From: Thiopontia sp964344785
Lineage (GTDB): Bacteria > Pseudomonadota > Gammaproteobacteria > GCF-002020875
Assembly (NCBI GenBank): GCA_964344785.1
Contig: CAYFOR010000165.1
Coordinates: 1 to 5,009, forward strand
DNA length: 5,009 bases
Direction of reading: 5' to 3'
Each line of letters begins with the position of its first letter. The stretch's first letter is position 1. The position numbers and the translations under genes were made by a program. The notes below the pieces were generated by a model. That model saw only the letters and a program-made list of their open reading frames with translations. It was not told the origin of the DNA and did no database searches. Below, one piece after another: positions 1 to 5,009 of the stretch.

Positions 1-80
1 CGTCATCAATAACCAATTGAATTTATTCGATTAAACGTTGGGACACCAGTGACCCATTACACACGATTAACCGCAGAGAT

Positions 81-114
81 AAAAAAACCCGACCATCACA
101 ACCGGCCGGGTTTT
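81..114 (-). terminator. Rho-independent terminator of groES-groEL
   Basis: Read on the minus strand, arms AAAACCCGGCC and GGTCGGGTTTT form an 11-bp stem with one G-U wobble around a 9-nt loop. The stem runs into a tract of seven T residues (81-87 on the plus strand). It starts 27 bp beyond the groEL stop codon, as expected for the end of the operon. The plus-strand reading has only four T residues after the stem, so termination of rightward transcription would be weaker. Confidence 0.88.
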
Positions 115-140
115 CCCTCAACTCGTGAGAAAAGGGTAGT

Positions 141-1775
141 CTACATCATGCCACCCATACCACCGCCCATGTCTGGCATTGGTGCTGCCGACTCATCCCT
201 AGGAATCTCGGCAACCATTGCCTCGGTAGTGATCATCAAACCGGCAACCGAAGCCGCATACTGCAGTGCAGAACGGGTTACCTTGGCAGGATCGAGAATA
301 CCCATCTCGATCATGTCGCCATACTCACCTGTGGCTGCATTGAAGCCGTAGTTACCATCACCCGCCTCGACATTGTTGACCACAACAGAGGCTTCGGCAC
401 CTGCGTTGTTGGAGATCTGGCGGGTAGGTTCTTCCATCGCACGACGCATGATATTGACACCCATATCCTGATCACTGTTGTCACCAGTCAGACCGGCAAT
501 ACCGGCACGGGCACGAACCAGCGCAGTACCACCGCCAGGAACTACACCCTCTTCAACCGCAGCACGGGTTGCATGCAAGGCATCCTCAACACGCGCCTTC
601 TTTTCCTTCATCTCAACCTCGGTAGCCGCACCAACCTTGATCACTGCAACACCGCCAGCCAGCTTGGCAACACGCTCCTGCAGCTTCTCCTTGTCATAAT
701 CGGAGGTAGTCGTCTCGATCTGTGCACGGATCTGGGTGACACGTGCCTCGATCTCGTCACTGCTGCCTGCACCATCGATGATGGTGGTGTTCTCTTTCTC
801 AACCACGATACGCTTGGCCGTGCCGAGATCATCCAGTGTCGCCTTCTCCAGAGACAGGCCCACCTCTTCTGAGATCACCTGACCACCGGTCAGAATGGCA
901 ATGTCTTGCAGCATCGCCTTGCGACGGTCACCAAAGCCAGGCGCCTTCACTGCAGCCACCTTGACGATACCACGCATGGAGTTGACCACCAGTGTCGCCA
1001 ACGCCTCACCTTCCACATCCTCGGCAATGATCAGCAGTGGACGGCTCGCCTTGGCAACCCCTTCCAGAATCTGCAGTAGATCACGGATGTTGGAGATCTT
1101 CTTGTCAAACAGCAGGACAAACGGGTCCTCTAGCTCGGCACTCATGTTCTGCTGGTTGTTAACGAAGTATGGGGAGAGGTAGCCACGATCAAACTGCATA
1201 CCCTCAACCACATCCAGCTCATTTTCGAAGGACTTGCCCTCTTCAACCGTGATCACACCCTCTTTACCGACCTTCTCCATCGCCTCGGCAATGATGTTGC
1301 CGATGGAGGTATCCGAGTTGGCCGAGATGGTGCCGACCTGGGCAATCGCGCTGCTGTCGGTGCATGGAGTGGAAATACTCTTGATCTGCTCAACTGATGC
1401 GATGACCGCCTTGTCGATACCGCGCTTCAGGTCCATCGGGTTCATACCGGCCGCAACCGCCTTCATCCCCTCACGCATGATCGCCTGGGCCAATACCGTT
1501 GCAGTAGTGGTTCCATCACCGGCGATATCAGAAGTCTGGGAGGCAACCTCCTTGACCATCTGTGCGCCCATGTTCTCGTACTTGTCTTCCAGCTCGATCT
1601 CCTTGGCTACCGAGACACCATCCTTGGTGATGGTCGGGGCACCAAAGGCCTTGTCCAGAACTACATTTCGGCCCTTTGGACCGAGGGTGACCTTGACCGC
1701 ATTGGCCAGGGTGTTGACGCCAGCCAGCATCAGATGACGCGCGTCATCACTAAACTTTACTTCTTTTGCACTCAT
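141..1775 (-). CDS. groL: Chaperonin GroEL (60 kDa, Hsp60)
   Basis: GroEL forms the cytosolic double-ring ATPase that encloses non-native proteins under a GroES lid and lets them fold. The protein is 544 residues, close to the 548 of E. coli, and it keeps E. coli numbering at the functional sites. ATP-binding segments are TLGPKGRNVVL (30-40) and GDGTTT (86-91, with Asp87). Asp52 and the catalytic Asp398 are present. The apical-domain residues that bind substrate and GroES are all kept: Tyr199, Tyr203, Phe204, Leu234, Leu237, Leu259, Val263 and Val264. The family signature AAVEEGVVPGGG lies at 405-416. The C terminus is a short Gly-Met tail (GGGMGGMM). The start is supported by AAGGAA seven bases upstream (1783-1788) and by the MSAKEVKF N terminus typical of the family. 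It lies 28 bp behind groES and is surely cotranscribed with it. Nothing appears truncated or missing. Confidence 0.99.
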   Translation of the reverse strand: MSAKEVKFSDDARHLMLAGVNTLANAVKVTLGPKGRNVVLDKAFGAPTITKDGVSVAKEIELEDKYENMGAQMVKEVASQTSDIAGDGTTTATVLAQAIMREGMKAVAAGMNPMDLKRGIDKAVIASVEQIKSISTPCTDSSAIAQVGTISANSDTSIGNIIAEAMEKVGKEGVITVEEGKSFENELDVVEGMQFDRGYLSPYFVNNQQNMSAELEDPFVLLFDKKISNIRDLLQILEGVAKASRPLLIIAEDVEGEALATLVVNSMRGIVKVAAVKAPGFGDRRKAMLQDIAILTGGQVISEEVGLSLEKATLDDLGTAKRIVVEKENTTIIDGAGSSDEIEARVTQIRAQIETTTSDYDKEKLQERVAKLAGGVAVIKVGAATEVEMKEKKARVEDALHATRAAVEEGVVPGGGTALVRARAGIAGLTGDNSDQDMGVNIMRRAMEEPTRQISNNAGAEASVVVNNVEAGDGNYGFNAATGEYGDMIEMGILDPAKVTRSALQYAASVAGLMITTEAMVAEIPRDESAAPMPDMGGGMGGMM

Positions 1776-1803
1776 TGTTCTGTTCCTTGTTGAATCTGTC
1801 TAT

Positions 1804-2094
1804 TTAGCCTTCAATGACCGCCATGACGTCACTCTCGTTCATCACGATCAGCTCTTCACCTTCAACCTTGACCTCGGTACCGGCATACTTGCCGAACAGC
1901 ACCTTGTCCCCAACTCTGACATCCATCTCCTGGCGGGAGCCGTTGTCCAGCATCTTGCCACCGCCTGCGGCGACGATCTCGCCACGGCTTGGCTTTTCGG
2001 TTGCTGAATCAGGAATCACAATACCGCCAGCGGACATCCGCTCTTCTTCCATACGGCGAACGACTACACGGTCATGCAGAGGACGCAAGTTCAT
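1804..2094 (-). CDS. groS: Co-chaperonin GroES (10 kDa, Hsp10)
   Basis: GroES is the heptameric lid that caps the GroEL ring and is released on ATP hydrolysis in the opposite ring. At 96 residues the protein is full length (E. coli 97). It begins with the family motif NLRPLHDRVVV. The mobile loop, about residues 16-33, contains SAGGIVIPDSA; the GGIVI part (23-27) inserts into the hydrophobic groove of the GroEL apical domain. The C-terminal strand ends ESDVMAVIEG, matching the usual GroES ending. A good ribosome binding site, AGGAG (plus-strand 2103-2107), sits eight bases before the ATG. It is the first gene of the two-gene chaperonin operon, driven from the promoter and CIRCE operator just upstream, with an untranslated leader of about 70 nt. 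Confidence 0.99.
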   Translation of the reverse strand: MNLRPLHDRVVVRRMEEERMSAGGIVIPDSATEKPSRGEIVAAGGGKMLDNGSRQEMDVRVGDKVLFGKYAGTEVKVEGEELIVMNESDVMAVIEG

Positions 2095-2143
2095 AAGGTT
2101 CTCTCCTATATTTTTATAAAATCCAAATTTCGACCCGGGAAAA

Positions 2144-2170
2144 TTAGCACTCTCCCTTTGGGAGTGCTAA
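2144..2170 (-). promoter_or_regulatory. CIRCE operator (HrcA binding site) of groESL
   Basis: A perfect inverted repeat has arms TTAGCACTC (2144-2152) and GAGTGCTAA (2162-2170) separated by exactly nine bases. This is the consensus CIRCE element with no mismatch. In established examples the HrcA repressor binds it and blocks transcription of groESL or dnaK operons until heat shock titrates GroEL away from HrcA. Here its upstream arm shares a base with the -10 hexamer, and the expected transcription start lies within the element, so a bound repressor would occlude the polymerase. It ends 49 bp before the groES start codon. The hrcA gene is not in this window. Confidence 0.96.
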
Positions 2171-2198
2171 TCATAGGGATGAGTTGAGCTAAATCAAG
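2170..2198 (-). promoter_or_regulatory. groESL promoter, sigma-70 type overlapping a sigma-32-like site
   Basis: On the minus strand, TTGATT (2192-2197) and TATGAT (2170-2175) are separated by 16 bp, a plausible sigma-70 promoter with 4/6 and 5/6 matches. The same bases also read as a heat-shock promoter: CTTGATT (2192-2198), a 13-bp gap, then CCCTATGA (2171-2178), which resembles the sigma-32 pattern CTTGAAA / CCCCATnT. The predicted start near 2163 falls inside CIRCE. The location of the promoter is fairly secure; which sigma factor uses it cannot be decided from sequence. Confidence 0.68.
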
Positions 2199-2202
2199 AG
2201 AG

Positions 2203-2225
2203 AAAAATAAAAAGATTTTTTTATT
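2203..2225 (-). promoter_or_regulatory. A/T tract, possible UP element of the groESL promoter
   Basis: A 23-bp stretch with a single G/C base covers about -40 to -62 relative to the predicted groESL start. That is where the alpha C-terminal domains of RNA polymerase contact UP elements. On the minus strand it contains AAAAAAATCTTTT, which matches the core of the UP consensus AAAWWTWTTTT at all but one position. The same tract contains an all-A/T inverted repeat (2206-2213 with 2218-2225), so it could instead be a weak hairpin at the end of the thiC transcript. Confidence 0.35.
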
Positions 2226-2264
2226 GAAGAATAAACCGGCCTATCCAGAAGGCATTAAAATAGC

Positions 2265-4109
2265 CTAACGATAGATCTCACCACCACCCTGCTTGAACTC
2301 CTCGGACTTCTCCGCCATTCCATGCTCGGTTGCCTCACCCACGCTCTCGCCATGTTCAGCCGCATACTCCCTCACCTCCTGGCTGATCTTCATCGAGCAG
2401 AATTTGGGACCACACATTGAACAGAAGTGGGCCACCTTGGCCGACTCCTTCGGCAGCGTAGCATCGTGGTACTCGATCGCCCGCTCCGGATCAAGCGCCA
2501 GCGCAAACTGGTCGTGCCAGCGAAATTCGAAACGGGCCTTGCTCATCGCATTATCGCGAATCTGCGCTCCCGGATGGCCCTTGGCCAGATCGGCTGCATG
2601 GGCCGCCACCTTGTAGGCCACAATTCCTTCACGCACATCCTCTTTATCAGGCAGCCCCAGATGCTCTTTCGGGGTTACATAGCAGAGCATGGCGGTACCG
2701 TACCAGCCGATCATTGCCGCACCAATCGCTGAAGAGAGGTGGTCGTAACCAGGCGAGATATCGGTCACCAGTGGCCCCAGCGTATAGAAGGGGGCCTCTC
2801 CACACGCCTCCAACTGCTTCTCCATATTGACCTTGATCATCTGCATCGGAACATGGCCCGGCCCCTCGATGATGGTCTGCACATCATGCTTCCAGGCAAT
2901 CTTGGTCAACTCACCCAACGTCTCCAACTCCCCAAACTGGGCAGCATCGTTGGCATCCGCCAATGAACCGGGCCGCAGTCCATCTCCCAGAGAGAAGGTG
3001 ACATCGTAGGCCTTCATGATCTCACAGATCTCCTCGAAGTGGCTGTAGAGGAAGTTCTCCTGATGATGGGCCAGACACCATTTGGCCATGATCGAACCGC
3101 CCCGCGAGACAATACCTGTGACTCTATTGGCGGTCATCGGTACATGGTGGAGCCGCAAACCGGCATGGATGGTAAAGTAGTCAACCCCCTGCTCCGCCTG
3201 CTCGATCAGCGTATCCCGCATGATCTCCCAGCTCAGCTCCTCGGCAATACCATCCACCTTCTCCAGTGCCTGATAGATCGGCACCGTACCGATCGGTACC
3301 GGAGCATTGCGCACGATCCACTCACGGGTCTCGTGAATATTCTTGCCGGTCGAGAGATCCATCACCGTATCACCTCCCCAGCGGATCGACCAGGCCATCT
3401 TCTCCACCTCTTCTTCAATCGAAGAGCCCAGGGCAGAGTTGCCGATATTGGCATTGATCTTGGTCAGGAAGTTACGGCCGATGATCATCGGTTCCAGTTC
3501 AGGGTGGTTGATATTGGCGGGGATCACCGCACGCCCACGCGCCACCTCATCCCGCACAAACTCAGGGGTGATTTCTGCCGGAATGGAGGCCCCGAAATCC
3601 TCTCCTCCATGCTGCTGCAGCAGTGCCGCATCCTTCACCGCCTCCCGCTTCTGATTTTCACGAATGGCCACAAACTCCATCTCCGGAGTGATGATCCCCT
3701 GCCGGGCGTAGTACATCTGGGAGACATTATTACCCGCCCGTGCACGTCGTGGTTTACTCGACTGGTGGAAACGTAGCGAAGCCAGTGTCGGGTCATCCGC
3801 ACGCTGCTGCCCATATTGTGAACTCAAACCATCCAGCAGTTCGGTATCTCCGCGATCCTCAATCCAGTCTGCTCGAATCGACATCAGCCCCTGGCGCAGA
3901 TCAACCGGAATATCCGGATCGGAAAAGGGGCCGGAGGTGTCATAGACATGAATCTTCTCGCCGGTCGTCAGCGCAATCTCACGCATTGGCACCCGAATAT
4001 CATCCCGGCTTCCACCGACATAGATCTTGCGGGACTGGGGAAACGGCTCCACCACGACATCATCGGCCTGGTGAATCCGCGCATGTACATCTTCTGGTCT
4101 GGCACTCAT
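2265..4109 (-). CDS. thiC: Phosphomethylpyrimidine synthase ThiC
   Basis: ThiC is a non-canonical radical SAM enzyme. It rearranges 5-aminoimidazole ribotide into 4-amino-5-hydroxymethyl-2-methylpyrimidine phosphate, the pyrimidine half of thiamin. The 614-residue protein is of normal length. The family's cluster-binding motif is near the C terminus: CSMCGPKFC, with Cys563, Cys566 and Cys571 (C-X2-C-X4-C). His419 (in EGPGHVPM) and His483 (in TPKEHLGL) are 64 residues apart and align with the two metal-binding histidines known in Caulobacter ThiC. Other conserved blocks are NIGNSALGSS (221-230), MDLSTGKNIHETREWI (250-265) and TFSLGDGLRPGS (371-382). The N-terminal 120 residues include the ThiC-associated domain. 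The start is supported by AGGAAG eight bases upstream and by the TPP riboswitch ending just before it. No other thiamin gene is beside it, so it appears to be a single-gene unit. No clear terminator separates it from groES. Confidence 0.99.
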   Translation of the reverse strand: MSARPEDVHARIHQADDVVVEPFPQSRKIYVGGSRDDIRVPMREIALTTGEKIHVYDTSGPFSDPDIPVDLRQGLMSIRADWIEDRGDTELLDGLSSQYGQQRADDPTLASLRFHQSSKPRRARAGNNVSQMYYARQGIITPEMEFVAIRENQKREAVKDAALLQQHGGEDFGASIPAEITPEFVRDEVARGRAVIPANINHPELEPMIIGRNFLTKINANIGNSALGSSIEEEVEKMAWSIRWGGDTVMDLSTGKNIHETREWIVRNAPVPIGTVPIYQALEKVDGIAEELSWEIMRDTLIEQAEQGVDYFTIHAGLRLHHVPMTANRVTGIVSRGGSIMAKWCLAHHQENFLYSHFEEICEIMKAYDVTFSLGDGLRPGSLADANDAAQFGELETLGELTKIAWKHDVQTIIEGPGHVPMQMIKVNMEKQLEACGEAPFYTLGPLVTDISPGYDHLSSAIGAAMIGWYGTAMLCYVTPKEHLGLPDKEDVREGIVAYKVAAHAADLAKGHPGAQIRDNAMSKARFEFRWHDQFALALDPERAIEYHDATLPKESAKVAHFCSMCGPKFCSMKISQEVREYAAEHGESVGEATEHGMAEKSEEFKQGGGEIYR

Positions 4110-4117
4110 TGACTCTT

Positions 4118-4123
4118 CTTCCT
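4118..4123 (-). promoter_or_regulatory. thiC ribosome binding site abutting the riboswitch
   Basis: AGGAAG lies eight bases before the thiC ATG. It begins one base after the last paired nucleotide of the riboswitch closing helix P1 (AGCA, 4125-4128). There is no room for a terminator hairpin and no T run between the aptamer and the start codon. TPP binding therefore most likely controls ribosome access directly, by stabilising P1 next to the Shine-Dalgarno sequence. The site also fixes the start codon. Confidence 0.75.
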
Positions 4124-4124
4124 G

Positions 4125-4246
4125 TGCTTCCCTACGCCGGCATGACCCGGATCAGGTGTTGGGCCTATACTGCACGCTCCCGAGGGTCTGTTCTCAGCCT
4201 GCACCACCACATCCATGAGATATTTGTGCCGCAAGCACCCCTAGCA
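4125..4246 (-). ncRNA. TPP riboswitch (THI element) in the thiC leader
   Basis: Read on the minus strand, all conserved blocks of the thiamin pyrophosphate aptamer occur in order. P1 is TGCT/AGCA (4243-4246 with 4125-4128). GGGGTGC (4235-4241) is the 5' side of P2. P3 begins CTTGC paired with GCAGG. The pyrimidine-sensing CTGAGA follows, then ACCTGAT. P5 is CCGG/CCGG around GTCATG, and CGTAGGGA closes the core. P4 is CCT/AGG. The arm beyond P3 is lengthened by a hairpin (ATATC with GATGT). About 20-27 extra bases separate CTGAGA from ACCTGAT compared with the compact E. coli thiM form. The RNA binds TPP and lowers thiC expression when thiamin is plentiful. Confidence 0.96.
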
Positions 4247-4260
4247 GTTCGAATCGAAGC

Positions 4261-4269
4261 ACTATATCA
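4261..4269 (-). promoter_or_regulatory. Probable thiC promoter, extended -10
   Basis: The minus strand carries TGATATAGT: a TG dinucleotide one base before TATAGT (5/6 match to TATAAT), which is the extended -10 pattern. A start about seven bases downstream would fall near 4254, eight bases before P1 of the riboswitch, leaving the aptamer intact with little extra leader. No good -35 hexamer is visible at 16-18 bp, which is tolerated by extended -10 promoters. An overlapping alternative is TATGAT, four bases further upstream. Confidence 0.45.
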
Positions 4270-4305
4270 TAGCCCGGCTTTCTGATTGTTATCTGGAGAT
4301 ACGGA

Positions 4306-4959
4306 ATGGATTTCGAACGGGCACGATTCAATATGGTTGAACAGCAGATCCGCCCCTGGGATGTACTTTCTCCCCAGGTACTGGATGCAGTCGAGCAGAT
4401 ACCCCGCCACCAGTTCGTGGCAGAATCCCAACAGACACTCGCCTACATGGACCTTGCCCTGCCGATCGGCGAGGGTCAACGGATGATGGAACCCCGCCTG
4501 GAGGCGCGAATGGTGCAGTCCATCGATCTTCAGAAGCATGAGACCGTACTCGAAATTGGTACCGGGAGTGGCTATGTGACTGCGCTGCTCTGTGCTCTTG
4601 GTGCATCCGTTCGCAGTATCGACTGCCATGCATCTTTCATAGAACAGGCCAAAGCACGATTGACGGAGGCCCGTATCGGTAATTTCATTCTCGAAAATGG
4701 CGACGCCATGAATGTACATTGGGGGCCGGGCAGCCATTACGATGTGGTGGTTCTGACCGGTGCAGTCAGTGAAGTTCCGCAACATCTCCAGTCACTGGTC
4801 AAAACAGGTGGACGCCTGTTTGCAGTGATTGATCGTAACGGTGTGAAGCAGGCAACATTGATGAACCGTATCGACGATCAGAACTGGCTGAGTGAAGTAC
4901 TGTTTGAAACCGATGTGGACAACCTGATCTCACCGGCAACAGAGACCTTCACGTTTTAG
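4306..4959 (+). CDS. Divergent protein-L-isoaspartate O-methyltransferase-like (PCMT family) protein
   Basis: This is a cytosolic SAM-dependent methyltransferase of the PCMT fold, 217 residues (E. coli Pcm is 208). SAM-binding motif I is VLEIGTGSGY (81-90). Asp106 at the end of the second strand is positioned to hold the SAM ribose. The next motif is HYDVVVLTGAVSEVPQ (144-159), followed by KTGGRLFAVI (166-175). The N terminus, DFERARFNMVEQQIRPWDVL (2-21), is typical of a proteobacterial subgroup rather than of classical Pcm. The loop that in classical Pcm reads GQTIS and binds isoaspartate reads GQRMMEP (57-63) here, so repair of isoaspartyl proteins is not assured. The start is supported by GGAG at 4295-4298, seven bases before ATG. 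It diverges from thiC and no partner gene is visible in the window. From general knowledge, relatives are often found near tolC and a rhodanese gene; that is recollection, not something seen here. Confidence 0.85.
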   Translation: MDFERARFNMVEQQIRPWDVLSPQVLDAVEQIPRHQFVAESQQTLAYMDLALPIGEGQRMMEPRLEARMVQSIDLQKHETVLEIGTGSGYVTALLCALGASVRSIDCHASFIEQAKARLTEARIGNFILENGDAMNVHWGPGSHYDVVVLTGAVSEVPQHLQSLVKTGGRLFAVIDRNGVKQATLMNRIDDQNWLSEVLFETDVDNLISPATETFTF

Positions 4960-5009
4960 TTCTACTTTGTCAGATTACCCAAGACCTGCCATCTGATCGT
5001 CAACCAACT

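Noticed and set aside
1..80. Left edge of the window examined for a gene start, promoter or repeat.
   Set aside because: The stretch is A/T-rich with no coding signal of useful length. A short open frame beginning at 49 runs through the terminator and antisense to groEL.
1234..1737. A 167-codon open frame on the plus strand, opposite groEL.
   Set aside because: It is an antisense shadow of the highly conserved groEL sequence, low in complexity (Ser, Ala, Thr, Ile) and without family features.
530..1775. Possibility that this GroEL is a specialised paralogue.
   Set aside because: All ATP, substrate and GroES contact residues and the Gly-Met tail match standard housekeeping GroEL, and it is paired with groES.
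2109..2121. A/T inverted repeat ATTTT-TAT-AAAAT next to the groES ribosome binding site, considered as an RNA thermometer.
   Set aside because: The repeat does not pair with the AGGAG sequence and would be too weak to control initiation. CIRCE already explains heat control.
3039..3776. A 245-codon open frame on the plus strand, opposite thiC.
   Set aside because: It lies entirely inside thiC on the other strand. The translation is rich in His, Arg and Pro with no recognisable domain, and thiC is unmistakable here.
4267..4785. A 172-codon minus-strand open frame opposite the methyltransferase gene.
   Set aside because: Its frame mirrors the methyltransferase codons and carries no recognisable motif. 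It would also run out of the thiC promoter region with no supporting start signal.
4970..4996. Inverted repeat TCAGAT / ATCTGA after the methyltransferase stop codon, considered as a terminator.
   Set aside because: The stem is only six base pairs with a 15-nt loop, is not GC-rich, and has no T run after it.

Overview
The window reads as chromosomal DNA from a gammaproteobacterium. GroEL, GroES and ThiC all look like proteobacterial proteins, and GroEL keeps E. coli residue numbering over nearly its whole length. The ThiC leader is a TPP riboswitch, and the fourth gene is a divergent PCMT-like methyltransferase of a proteobacterial type. I cannot name the genus. A perfect CIRCE operator before groES argues against the enteric lineage, where groESL depends on sigma-32 alone; it fits gammaproteobacteria that keep HrcA.

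Layout. Positions 1-80 show nothing I can support. A strong intrinsic terminator (81-114) closes a leftward chaperonin operon: groES (2094 to 1804) and groEL (1775 to 141), 28 bp apart. Upstream of groES (2095-2264) lie a ribosome binding site, a 27-bp CIRCE element, a promoter readable as either sigma-70 or sigma-32 type, and an A/T tract where an UP element would sit. Next is thiC, also leftward (4109 to 2265). Its leader (4110 to about 4254) is almost entirely a TPP riboswitch, and its ribosome binding site touches the closing helix. About 60 bp separate the riboswitch from a divergent rightward gene (4306-4959) encoding a 217-residue relative of protein-L-isoaspartate methyltransferase. 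Positions 4960-5009 hold no recognisable gene. No gene-free stretch exceeds 300 bases; the longest is the 196-bp thiC leader and divergent promoter region.

How the genes work. GroES and GroEL form the protein-folding chamber; their promoter suggests repression by HrcA and possibly heat activation. ThiC makes the pyrimidine half of thiamin, and its mRNA appears to be shut off when TPP is abundant. The methyltransferase has no evident link to thiamin. Its altered substrate loop makes its true target uncertain.

I found no mobile element, CRISPR array, tRNA or rRNA. This is mostly an ordinary core-genome region. The points of interest are regulatory (layered groESL control and an unusual riboswitch architecture) plus the poorly characterised methyltransferase.
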